Source: Strigamia acuminata
Taxonomy: Eukaryota; Arthropoda; Chilopoda; Geophilomorpha; Linotaeniidae
Assembly: GCA_949358305.1 (NCBI GenBank)
Contig: OX442317.1
Coordinates: 1,550,001 to 1,614,000, forward strand
Direction of reading: 5' to 3'
DNA: 64,000 nt
In this document: positions 39,601 through 48,835 of the stretch, in pieces
Layout: every line of letters starts with the position of its first letter
How positions within the stretch are numbered: the stretch's first letter is position 1
Program-made: the position numbers and the translations under genes
Notes under the pieces: generated by a model
What the model was told of the DNA's origin: nothing
Databases searched by the model: none
The model's input: the letters and a program-made list of their open reading frames with translations, nothing else

Positions 39601-42600
39601 AAAAGAAACCTGCAACGATTTTCATTCATTTCTCCAACAAACCGTGAATATTTCCACTTTTCATTTACCAATTTTATTTTCCGTATAATAAATTCCTCAA
39701 TCAGTCAAAGTAAAAAAGAAAAAATGCTCCATCTAACAAACCTCCAATCACTGCATGTCATTTGCCAATATTGAAGAGTAAGAACCGGAAATAAATGGCT
39801 CCGACTGGCATTCAATTGCAGGCAAATCGTGATTTAAAATTTCCATTCACGTCAGCCCCTTAAAAATCAACAATTTCTGATTGCACGCTGTAATCAATGA
39901 TCGGCAAAAAATTAGGGTAATAACCCTATTTTTGAGTCACCACGCCCTAGAAAATGTGCCCCATTGGAAACGCTTCATCAAGCAAAGCATCGAATGCATT
40001 AAAATAAATCTAGCTCATTCCACACACGCTATTTAAAGTGCAAATCGGAAATAGATGTGTCGAAATTGATCGTTTTGGTCAGTGACAAATTTTCTTTTCT
40101 TTCTCTTTCCCTTCTAAAAAGTGCACAACTCCTCCCGAAACTGAACTACACGCATTTAGGTCGACATGTGGAACGTTGGCATGGAGCCAGACACTCCGAA
40201 CTAACTTCAGGGGGCCCATTTCTTACGGGTGAAAGGTTTGGGTTCACCAATGAACTTCCACGATACCCATCTCTACAAGTGTTCTTTTCCAGCAAGCAGC
40301 TTCTTCGACAACTTTCTTTCTGCTTCGTCGCCTCATCACCGAATTTTTTTTACTTTTATTTTTTTTTTCTCTTCTTCATTTCTACACTCGTCTAATTCGA
40401 TTTCCACGTCTTTAAAGACAGAAATACACGCCCTACAAAATAAATTTTTTTTGTCACATATATAAATGTTGTACTCGATCGATTTTTCGCAACTTTTGAA
40501 GAAAAAAAAAATCTTCTCACACGTAGCAAACCTTGCGGGTACAAGCAACTTTTTCTCCCTTCAATTTTCGCTTCAACATTTTCCGCCTCAAAGATCTGGA
40601 AAATATTAAAAATTTAATTTCCACAAACCGTATAGTTGATACACGGAGGATGAAAAGGATGAGAAAAAAAAAGAAACTTGTCATTAAAACTTCAAAAATA
40701 AGCTGGAGTGTACAGTTTTTCAAATTCACCAGAAACGCGGGGCTTTTTTCTACCAAATTGCCATTCAAGTCAGTTACCAACAATCCAAATCGAGTTAAAA
40801 CTAGAGCAGCACGTCCGCGTCGAATTGACCAAACTCACTGGATGCCAGTTGCTGTGTCACACAAATTTGTATCAAAAACACAAACTTTATATTAACTCTT
40901 AATCTTCAATGACATTTTCCCATTACCCTTCACCCGTGAACATTGTCCCCCACTACGTAATCATTTTTAATGCATTTCTAATAAAATATCGAAGTTTGGC
41001 CTTCGAGTTAGCTGTAGATTAGTAATACATTGATGAGACAGCGTCCAAGGACCCGCTAGTTTGGTCCTAAATTCAGGACGGTGAAACATTAAACCGGCTT
41101 AAATATTTCATCATAAACTTGACTGTCTCAAAAGAAATTCGTTAAAAAAAAATTATTTATAATTTAACGTTCAAACCAGCACCGAGAATCGCATTGTCTA
41201 AACGTGTCTCCCTTATTAAAGAACAACATGAATGACGCGCATCGAGCTGTATATCGATTTGTTTTTGTTTCGTGACTCTCTTATTTAATAACTCCAAATT
41301 GGCACACCGAGTCAAAGAAACACCATTAATGCCGTCTGCAGCTTGTCCGACTCCCACAAATAAAACATGCACGTCGTCTCGATCCCCAACGTGCTCTAAC
41401 CCGACGTGTTATGAACATTCCCGTTGCAAAATAGGATAAAAATTCGCTAAAAATCTAATGTAAGCGATCCCGTGACAAAGGATGTATCGCACGTCGCCAT
41501 GGCAACACGGGTCCTCAATTTGGAAGGAGAAAAGTGGTGACATCTGGGCCTTTCTGAACTCCGCCTCGCTCCAGTTCTCGATTTTCATTACTCCTGACAA
41601 GTTAAATGTTGTGAGTTGACGCTAGGTAAACACAATATTCCAGTCCAGGTGTAAGGACGTGCTACATGACATCCTGCACTAATAATAATAATAACCAGAA
41701 AAAAATAATTACCTCTCGTGGCCCTCAACCGACATATTTTATTTGTGCTCTAATTAAAAACCACCATTTATTTTTTCATTCTCCTTGATGAATTTTCGGG
41801 TCAAACGAAAGTTAATTAACTTTCCTGAGTCGAGACAGTGCGTTTTAAAAGTCGAAAAATTTAATTTCTGTCAATCGTCTTATGATATTACTCGTGTTAT
41901 ATTTCTATTCTTCGTTTTCATTTACAAACTGTGTTTTTTTTTCATCATTTTTTCACAAAAATCCTCTTTCTCATTTCCCTAATCATCTCTTCTTCTTCGC
42001 AAAAATCTATACATAAAAGACTAAGAAAAAAAATCCTCACTTGTGTCAAAATTTAGTTGCAATAAAATATTTCGAATATTCATATCAAACTTGTAAATTC
42101 TTTAGGAGAATTGTAGCGTCAATCAGACGGGTCAATCTGGATGTAATCCGCTTCCCGAAGGGTCCAGGAAGCGCGAAGAAGTCGCAATTCACTATCCCTG
42201 CCAATCCATCTCCAACTCCAACTCGCAACGTTAACTCTGTTGGCAAATTGAGTTTGGAAATGCGCAGATCAAGATTAGCGGACCGAGATTGTGTGTCGGT
42301 TTGTGTTCACGTCACTGAGGCTCTATAAACACAAAACAAGATATGACCGAGTAGGTAGAAAATACCTGACCGATAAGCGATCCGAATCTAATTACCTTTT
42401 CAACTTCGATTTCAAGTTCGCAACTCGCTTCCATTAATGTTTCATTTCAACCCACGACAGACCCATTGCAAACACATAAATAAATCAGAACCAAACAAAC
42501 ATTTTCCAACCAATTTATTGCAGACATTCAGAGAAGTTTCGTTCGTCCTTGGCAATTTGTTTTTCGAAGCAAAGTTTCAATCGGTCGTGGTAATGTCCAA

Positions 42601-45600
42601 TGCAATGCCAACTGCGTGACCAGTCACAAAAAGGTCAACCCAGGACGCATGCCCTGAGTGTGTGAGTGAGTGAGTGAGTGAGTGAGTTGTTGTGAGGTTG
42701 TGAAACGAGTTTTAGGACAACTTCGAGTCGTGACAAACTTTGGTTTGAATTTAAGTGCAAATGGACATCGCTCAATGGATGTGTCAAAAAATGAAAAATT
42801 CAAAGCCGAATGGCGCAGCACACTGGAGCAGCATGCAAAACCAGATTCATCAATAAATTAATGTCTCAAATCTGTCGAAAATGTAAAATTCAGCACTCCT
42901 CGTGGACATCATTGGGCTCAAATTGCAGCACAACAACTTTTCTGATTGGCAATGCAATTTTTTATAGTGCCACGCTGTCACATAATAACATAATGGAATC
43001 ACAAACTCTCATAAATAACTTGCAAGGTGGAAATTCAATTTGCACCTAGCGAACAGCAACGTAGTTGGGCTGCCCGTGCAAGTGGCGATCGTGAAAAATG
43101 TGATTTTAAACATGAAACTTATCAGTAAGTAAGACACTAAGATGGCAGCGAGTGATGATGGTATCTTTGAAAAACGATCAGTTATCTCAAACGTAATTTC
43201 TTTATTGTCAGCGAGCACGGAAAAGAAATAAAAGAAATTCAAGGAACCAGTAATAGATTTTTTTCCCGAGCAGCTGAGGCTAGGTTTTACACCTTTCGCT
43301 TCTTCGTTCAACTGACAGGTCGCGCTCTTAACTCACTCAAATTCGACTTTTAAAAACCATCTGTTCTTAAGAATAATGATTGCTGACAGTGATGGCCACG
43401 AATGCAAATTGCACTCGACTTAACTGCAAAAACCATCAACTTATTGAACTAGAGTAAAAGCAGTTTTATCTGGCATGGTAGGGTCCAGAGAGTTGCTAGA
43501 TAATAAAGCTTCGTACCTATACTAACCGTCGTAATTGCATATACCAGGGGTCGGCAAGTAATTTTAAGTGGGGTCCGGATACTATTGAAAATATTTATCG
43601 AGGTCCAGAAAAAAACACTTAAAAACCTTACTAAAAACCTAAGAAAACACTTAAAAACCAAATAAATCCCCCAATAAACACACACAACCCAAAAAATACC
43701 AATAGAACCTAAAAAACATGAAAAAAAAACAGGAAAAACAAGAAAAAAACACTGAAAAACCAAAGAAACCGAGGGAAAAACGTCGCTAAAACGTCACCGC
43801 GGTCCAAGATTCGACCTTCCGCGGTCCGCCAGTTGCCGACCGCTGGCATATACTCTAAAAATCAAACACAAATGAAATTTATATCGCATCTATGTAACAA
43901 GTCTATCCACACTCTATGTAGACCATCTATACAGATGCATTGCAATTCTAAGTGGAAAACCTATCGAAAAAGAAATTTAAACATAGACCGCTCTATCTCT
44001 TACTATGTAGACCTTTAATGCGCATGCAATATCGACACTCTATGTTAGTGCAACAAGATTTTATTTGGTTACCAAGAAAATAAACATGAGAAATTGAATT
44101 GAATTTTTACTATTTTCTAAACTCAAAATATTATCGTTGTGTGAAGTGGAATTAGCGAGGCATGCCGTCAGTTGACGGAATTCATAGAAAATCATTTTAA
44201 ATATATTTTTTTCTTTCTTTACTTTACGCCCCGCTTGGATAAACAAGAACTACTCGTTTGGAAACCTGCCGTCTGCATCTTTGTTATCATATTTATTTAA
44301 AAAATTTAATTTTCTTTCTTCAAACTAATAAATTAATTAAAAAATTAGAATCTTTCTCTTTGTGCGCGCTCGTGACATGAAAGTTTGAGTTGCGCGAAAC
44401 AAATTACAAGTAAAAAGCCTTTCTCTTTCTCGTTTTCTGGCAGATGTGGCAGATCTGTACAAATTTGCTGACACCACTGTGAAAGCCATCTTGAGAACTG
44501 CAAGCAACGAGCTTGGCTCCAAGGATAAATGGCAACACACCAAATCCTCCAGAGACGATAAAGGCTTGAGTCCACTTCAATTCCAGCTCAGACCCATATC
44601 CCGTAAGTTGAAATATAATTCACTTCACTCCAAACCTCGCCTTCAATTTCAACGAGCTGCCGTCAATTAATTAATTATCACATCAGCAGCAAACAGAAAG
44701 CAACTAACTTCATAAATAAACAACCCCATTCTTCAAATACTGACTTAACCCCTCAAAGCTCGCTGCACTGCTCTGCACCGACAAATAAAATGCTTTTTGC
44801 TACAATTATCAATTTTTTAATTAATTTTCTTACCAAAAAAAAAAAAAAAATTAACAACATTCTTAAAATATCCCAATTCCCTGGTGATGATTTCTGCTGT
44901 TTTATTTTTTCATTGCTCAGCAACAAATCCCATAACAATGTTTCAAATATTACCGATAAGCCATCTTAAAATTCTAAGTTCCCTATGTAATCCAAGCAAA
45001 CCGAGTGTAATCTGCAAGCTAAAAAATCCATTCATTTCACAAAGAAAGAAATCTTTGTAAAAACCACGACAACAATCCCTTCATTGCTTGTAATCCTCGT
45101 TCTTTGCAGTGTAAAAACAACCAATCAGAGTCAAAAAAAAAAAATTTACAAAAAGCACTTACTTCTACATAAATCCTCACATAAACCTCCGAAAACCCAA
45201 AAGATACAACTGCGACTTTCCTGTCGAAAATGTTAAAAATTACAGCGCAACAACCATCTCCTTTAAAAAGCTATAAAATGAAAACAAAAATGGAGTCGGC
45301 AACTTTGTAAATCAAAAAGGTGGGTAAAACTTTTGCGGTTTTCCATCAAAAGCCCCAACACACAACCCAATACCGACTTTTTTTCTTTTATTAAATGACA
45401 AGGGGCTATTGCTATCGGAGTTTTTCGCATCGCTCAACACATTCACACGTCCAACTTTGGAGGCGAAGTGGAATTTTCCCCCTTCTTATTCATACCAGCA
45501 TTTACACGAAAGAATGAATAAATAGCAAGCGAAAGACGGACCCTTTCGACGTCCGCCTACGAACAAAGCCGGAAGAAAAAAAAAAATAGAAGAAAAAACC

Positions 45601-48600
45601 GCCAGAAATAAAAAAAAAGAATAAAAAAAAAAATCGATGCAAATGCAAGGTAGAGGGAGAAGAAAAATGCCATCATTTCGCTTCATACTCCGAGTGTTCT
45701 TCATACAAAGCAGTTACATCAGAACCAAATGTGCAATTCCAATTCTCCACTCATCACTGCCAATGCAAATACAATGGGCACAGAAAGAACCAACTCCATG
45801 TTTCTATTGAATTCCAACCAACATTTTACTCAAGACCTATCATTATACTTTAATTTACGCTTCTATTAAGTCTGCAAACACACAAAAAAAATTTTTTTCC
45901 CCTTAAATTATGACAAAATCTACCAAATTGAATAATAATAATAATTAGAAATATAAAAAAAAATTGCATAAAATAAAAAAAAATCACTTTTCTCCATTTT
46001 TAAAATCAAAAATCAATTTTTTTATTTAAAAAAAAAATGCAAAAAATTCGTTTAAAAAAAATCCGCATCAAATTTCTCGTTCAAATAAAAGAAAAAATTT
46101 GTAAATAAAAATGGGATTTTCGACCTCATCTAACGTGCAAATTTGCTCTATGTCCAACATAGATTGCCCACTCATTCGACCTTCATCTCCAATTGCTTGC
46201 TCGAGCTTCTATTATTTACTTTTGCCATCAATAGAATTCCCCTTTTAGATCCCCGGAGAGAAACGAGTCAAACTCTCTCTCTCTCTCTCTCTCACCACTT
46301 GTCTTATCGGCCCTCTTGACGTTACCGGTCATCTAAACATCACCTTTGTTATTTCTGTTTACCTTCGCCTCAACATGGAGTTGTTCTTTAAAACCGAACC
46401 CTCACAAAGCTCTATATTTGTAAATTACACGAGCAAATAACACGATTTCCCCGTCTTTGTAAAACTCCCTCTTTTCACATTCCACAGCGCATAAATCAGT
46501 TTCGCGTGAGATACGGATGCGCCTCGTGTTCATGCATTCGCATCTTGTCAAAAAAGCACGATGGAATACATTGCTTAGAAATTGCAACCACTCTCGTTCC
46601 GTGCGCGGAAAAATAAAAAAAAATATATAAAAATAAAAAAAATAAAAAAATAAAAAATATATAAAAAAAATATTTTCAAAAAATCCACGGTCCCACCGGG
46701 ACCCGGATGAGAAGTGTTGGCGAAAAAAGGAGAAGAAGAAGAAGAATAATTTGGTTTCAAGCTTCAAGCACTTTGACTAAGATCTTACTTTTCAACATTT
46801 TCCCCTCAATCCAAATTCTGAATTATTCATCCCCTGTCACTGAGCCGGACTTAGTTCATTCGCTTGACAGGTAAGTAGAGACTGGTCCACCGCATCACTG
46901 GCTCTGAATTTGATGTCCTCGAACCGATCAAAACAACATTTCCCCGATCAATAAACAAACTTTAAAAAAATATATATAACAAAAATATATAAAAAGAACA
47001 ATTCAAAATTCAAAATTCAAAATTCAAAACAAAGTATAGCGAATTTCCACAGTGTTTACACCGCAATGTAACGTTCATTTGGGATTACGCGTGCATAGAG
47101 AATTAGAGATAAAAGCAGTTTTCGTCACTCCACCTTCCATCCATTGACGAAATGAACCCGGTTGTTGGCGCAAAATGAAGCCCAAGAGACAGCGATCGTC
47201 TGAGCATGACCAAAACACAAGAACGGGTTTCTCGACGTGCAAAGAACTTCGGAACGACCACAATAACGAGTTCATTGGCGCAGTCGTTGGTCAGACGACA
47301 ACAAGGCCGTTTCGTCTACCTATCTTCATTCTTTACCCTCGCGAGAGTAATTATGGCGATGGTTTCGAAGCAACCAAACAAAAAAAAGGAGATAAAATAA
47401 AAATAAAACGGATTAGAGGAAAGAAGCACTGACATTTATTCTCGAGTCAATACAAAAACGGAAAAACTTGTAAGCATAACTCGAGCTCAAGAGCCAAAAC
47501 AAACATTCGGGAAAAAGCTCTTTTAAAATTCTCGAGTATTGAAGCGGTTAAAAATGCAGGAGGAAGAGTGATGCGAAATTCAATTAAAAATTCAAACCGG
47601 CGAGGAGAAGGAATGCTTTTTGTTTTTACCTTTTATATCGGAGAAGGAAAAAATTAAAAACAACATCACAACAGTTAATACTCAATACGGTATTTATAAT
47701 GTGCTCTTGGAGCTCTTGATGCTCGTGTGAAGCCGGCACTTTGTATTCGAAGCCTAGCGCTAGCACGCATTCAACTTCAAAGACAAATAAATGTTTCAAG
47801 AACTAACAGCTCGATACATGCACTTTCGAAAAATCAAACCAAAACGTCGATTTCGGCGATAAGAAATGTTCTAGAACATAAAACTACACATTTTAAATGC
47901 AAAATTGCACATTTAAAGTTGCAAACAGTTTTAAACATGCAGATCTTAAGTTCCAAAGTGTAGATTTTATGTGCAAAGTGCAGATTTTAGGTGCAAAAGT
48001 GCAGATTTTAGGTGCAAAAGTGCAGATTTTAGGTGCAAAAGTGCAGATTTTAGGTGCAAAAGTGCATGTTTTAGTTGCAAAAGTGCAGATCTTAGGTTCA
48101 CACGTCGTCGTTTTAGGTGCAAGAGTGCAAATGCTACGTGCAAAAATGTATAAGAGACGAAAAACCAAGGTGTCAAAATTCGGTGCAAAAAAGAGACTTA
48201 ACACCCTTTGACTTAAAGATGCGCATCCTGCACTCTTTTCTCGCACTAATCGCTGTCCCTTATCTTTAAAAGCAGACAGAGAAAGAGGAAACAAACCTAA
48301 TGAATAGAATTTCACCTTCCCTGCATATTACTTAATCCTACTCAAATGACACTTTTTACTCGCGTGCAAACGGATTAAATGCGATTATTAATTCCCTTGG
48401 AAAACGATCACATTAAGTACACATGCATATATTTTTCTTTTACAATTTTCTTTCCCAAAAGGCGCACCCGAGACAAAAGACGATAAACCTACCTCACCTG
48501 GCAATCATCAACAACAACAACTGGACGAATTGAGTGAAATTGAAAGGATACGAACCGTTCATTTCGATCCAAGCTGTAAACACGAGGTAAAAAAATAATA

Positions 48601-48773
48601 ATAATTCAATATTCTAATTCAGTTTACGACTCCCTTACCAATTTCTATGCTAAAATAAAAAAATAAATAAAAAATAAACATTTCTTCATTTTACTTGTTG
48701 GTTTCAATTGCAAATTCGTTTTCATATTTTACTTTATTCTATTTCATAGGATGTTCCGATTACTGCTTTGTAG
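18522..48773 (+). CDS. TMEM266: TMEM266/Hv1-family voltage-sensor protein with coiled coil
   Basis: This gene encodes a membrane protein made of a four-helix voltage-sensing domain, a coiled coil and a long soluble tail. Its ten exons are 18522-18608, 23377-23501, 27895-28067, 28121-28174, 28897-29029, 30023-30138, 32520-32709, 44444-44602, 48462-48586 and 48750-48773. All phases agree, giving 390 residues from Met at 18535. S1 spans about residues 40-65, S2 108-132, S3 143-161 and S4 171-187. S4 has Arg177, Arg180 and Arg183 (RLWRIKR); the charge-transfer set Phe121, Glu124 and Asp145 is present. The Hv1 proton-selectivity Asp is Gln50. The S4 and following coil resemble TMEM266 more than Hv1. 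The symbol is by resemblance; HVCN1-like is the alternative. Human TMEM266 is known as a voltage sensor without clear ion current; the same is inferred here. Confidence 0.82.
18609..23376 (+). other. TMEM266: Intron 1 of the voltage-sensor gene
   Basis: This 4.8-kb intron has microsatellites (TTA)n near 19850-19867 and (TTC)n near 20159-20178, and a 7-bp perfect hairpin at 19561-19580 (GCACGGG/CCCGTGC). An imperfect hairpin uses AACTTGTAGC near 22470 and its complement near 22540. No further exon was supported. Confidence 0.5.
23377..23501 (+). CDS. TMEM266: Voltage-sensor gene exon 2, helix S1
   Basis: It encodes LCEYLWHFLNSKLTNIVV and the rest of S1, ending LLIDLKAIQ. That lines up with Hv1 S1 ending LILDLKIIQ, so Asp61 corresponds to Hv1 Asp123. 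Eleven residues earlier, Gln50 replaces the selectivity Asp112, and Thr57 replaces Glu119. The alignment has no gaps. Confidence 0.85.
23502..27894 (+). other. TMEM266: Intron 2 of the voltage-sensor gene
   Basis: This 4.4-kb intron is AT-rich, with a GA-rich run near 27250-27282. No exon, RNA gene or transposon end was recognised. Confidence 0.5.
27895..28067 (+). CDS. TMEM266: Voltage-sensor gene exon 3, S1-S2 loop and S2
   Basis: A long outer loop of about 40 residues with two N-glycosylation sequons (both NES) leads into S2, ending IFTLE. Phe121 and Glu124 match the Hv1 charge-transfer Phe150 and Glu153. The position of the Hv1 zinc ligand His140 is Lys. The donor GTACCA starts at 28068. 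Confidence 0.85.
28121..28174 (+). CDS. TMEM266: Voltage-sensor gene exon 4, end of S2 and S2-S3 link
   Basis: This 18-codon exon follows a 53-bp intron. ILLRMISGKANFFTRCME aligns without gaps to Hv1 IIFKLFVFRLEFFHHKFE. It keeps the basic residue four after the S2 Glu. Confidence 0.87.
28175..28896 (+). other. TMEM266: Intron 4 of the voltage-sensor gene
   Basis: This 722-bp intron shows nothing beyond AT-rich and pyrimidine-rich sequence. Confidence 0.5.
28897..29029 (+). CDS. TMEM266: Voltage-sensor gene exon 5, S3 and S4
   Basis: It encodes S3 (FDALVVLVAFALGLAF) and S4 (IILLRLWRIKRVLQ). Asp145 matches Hv1 Asp174. The Hv1 Asp185 position is Gly156. The three Arg at every third position are all kept. 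The S3-S4 loop lacks the Hv1 zinc His. Confidence 0.9.
29030..30022 (+). other. TMEM266: Intron 5 of the voltage-sensor gene
   Basis: This 993-bp intron holds no recognised feature. A short patch near 29340-29540 is richer in GC than the rest, without a supported exon. Confidence 0.5.
30023..30138 (+). CDS. TMEM266: Voltage-sensor gene exon 6, coiled coil first half
   Basis: Thirty-eight codons encode a charged helix (VLNAYKRDKIQAEHKVELLI, then LKVEDLE) with Leu/Val at heptad spacing. It resembles the coil that follows S4 in TMEM266 and Hv1, which drives dimer formation in Hv1. The donor is GTAAGA. Confidence 0.82.
30139..32519 (+). other. TMEM266: Intron 6 of the voltage-sensor gene
   Basis: This 2.4-kb intron includes a weak X-box-like site GTAACTATGGAAAC at 31395-31408. 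Nothing else was recognised. Confidence 0.45.
32520..32709 (+). CDS. TMEM266: Voltage-sensor gene exon 7, coiled coil end and basic linker
   Basis: It encodes HEVAYLKEKLKRCERE, completing the coil, then a polar, Asn/His/Lys-rich linker (NNNNKHKHK) and a Pro/Gln-rich part. The donor GTAAGT is in phase 1. If the intron were retained, the frame would run on about 34 codons to a stop. Confidence 0.8.
35608..35700. repeat. GAATC array 1, 22-bp unit
   Basis: About four copies of a 22-bp unit built from CGAATCTTTC and CGAATCCCACC. Both strands are open in several frames because the unit lacks stop codons, so the open frames are not evidence of a gene. Confidence 0.85.
36056..36297. repeat. GAATC array 2, 10-11-bp units
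   Basis: Around 20 GAATC blocks spaced 10-12 bp, in the same orientation as array 1. The right edge shares CGAATCTCTGACAA with the left edge of array 1. The two arrays are separated by about 355 bp that include a GC-rich patch near 35830-35890. Confidence 0.85.
39179..39192. promoter_or_regulatory. X-box-like (RFX) site
   Basis: GTTGCCCGGGCAAC is a perfect palindrome of the half-sites GTTGCC and GGCAAC with the usual 2-bp centre. Binding is inferred from the motif only. Confidence 0.5.
39332..39345. promoter_or_regulatory. X-box-like (RFX) site
   Basis: GTTGCCATGACAAC fits the RFX consensus with an AT centre, 153 bp from the site at 39179. Confidence 0.5.
41493..41506. promoter_or_regulatory. 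X-box-like (RFX) site
   Basis: GTCGCCATGGCAAC: one half-site is perfect and the other differs by one base. Confidence 0.42.
42655..42687. repeat. (TGAG)n microsatellite
   Basis: About seven tetranucleotide repeats. Confidence 0.85.
43545..43845. mobile_element. hAT-type non-autonomous element (301 bp), perfect TSD
   Basis: The left end CAGGGGTCGGCAAGT pairs with the complement of the right end CAGCGGTCGGCAACT. The flanks are an identical 8-bp duplication GCATATAC (43537-43544 and 43846-43853). The end motif and the 8-bp target are typical of hAT. The interior is AT-rich with AAAACACTTAAAAACC repeats and has no transposase. Confidence 0.9.
44444..44602 (+). CDS. TMEM266: Voltage-sensor gene exon 8, soluble tail
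   Basis: It encodes DVADLYKFADTTVKAILRTA and a further 33 residues, probably a short helix followed by polar sequence. The acceptor CAG at 44441-44443 and donor GTAAGT at 44603 keep phase 1 on both sides. It has no known domain. It is assigned to this gene by phase, strand and position after an 11.7-kb intron. Confidence 0.7.
46273..46293. repeat. (CT)n microsatellite
   Basis: About ten uninterrupted CT dinucleotides. Confidence 0.85.
47935..48150. repeat. 21-bp minisatellite, about ten copies
   Basis: The unit is GTGCAAAAGTGCAGATTTTA plus G. Copies between about 47971 and 48064 are nearly identical and the outer ones diverge. Its length is a multiple of three without stops, so several frames on both strands stay open and mimic genes (for example Lys-Ser-Ala-Asp-Phe-Arg-Cys repeats). 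Confidence 0.85.
48462..48586 (+). CDS. TMEM266: Voltage-sensor gene exon 9, Gln-rich tail
   Basis: Acidic and Gln-rich tail (GNHQQQQLDELSEIERIRTV). The donor after GAG is GTAAAA, a weak site. Reading through it gives Glu-Val-Lys-Lys-stop, an alternative end lacking the last seven residues. Confidence 0.68.
48750..48773 (+). CDS. TMEM266: Voltage-sensor gene last exon, PDZ-ligand-like end
   Basis: Seven codons (DVPITAL) and TAG. Thr-Ala-Leu at the C-terminus fits the class I PDZ ligand pattern S/T-x-hydrophobic. The acceptor is ATTTCATAG. A poly(A) signal AATAAA follows at 48830-48835. Confidence 0.62.
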   Translation, partial: DVPITAL

Positions 48774-48829
48774 TGAAACGGGGACGACACGTGTCGATAT
48801 GCCAAAGATAATTAAATTTAAAAGAAATC

Positions 48830-48835
48830 AATAAA
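48830..48835 (+). terminator. Poly(A) signal of the voltage-sensor gene
   Basis: AATAAA lies 57 bases after the stop codon at 48773. Further AT-rich signals exist downstream, so the used site is not certain. Confidence 0.5.

Larger units (their letters stand above)
32710..44443 (+). other. TMEM266: Intron 7 of the voltage-sensor gene, 11.7 kb
   Basis: The longest intron. It contains two GAATC-type arrays (35608-35700 and 36056-36297), three X-box-like sites (39179, 39332 and 41493), a TGAG microsatellite at about 42655-42687, and a hAT-type element (43545-43845). Alternative exons may be present but none was supported by both splice sites and similarity. Confidence 0.5.
44603..48461 (+). other. 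TMEM266: Intron 8 of the voltage-sensor gene
   Basis: This 3.9-kb intron holds a (CT)n run at 46273-46293 and a 21-bp minisatellite at about 47935-48150. It has many poly(A)/poly(T) tracts and no exon. Confidence 0.5.

Noticed and set aside
42041-42328. 95-codon frame in intron 7 as an alternative exon of the voltage-sensor gene
   Set aside because: An AG at about 42110 is possible, but no donor in matching phase and no conserved motif supports it.
47893-48315. 140-codon minus-strand frame and 104-codon plus-strand frame with seven-residue repeats
   Set aside because: Both come from the 21-bp minisatellite, which is open in several frames.
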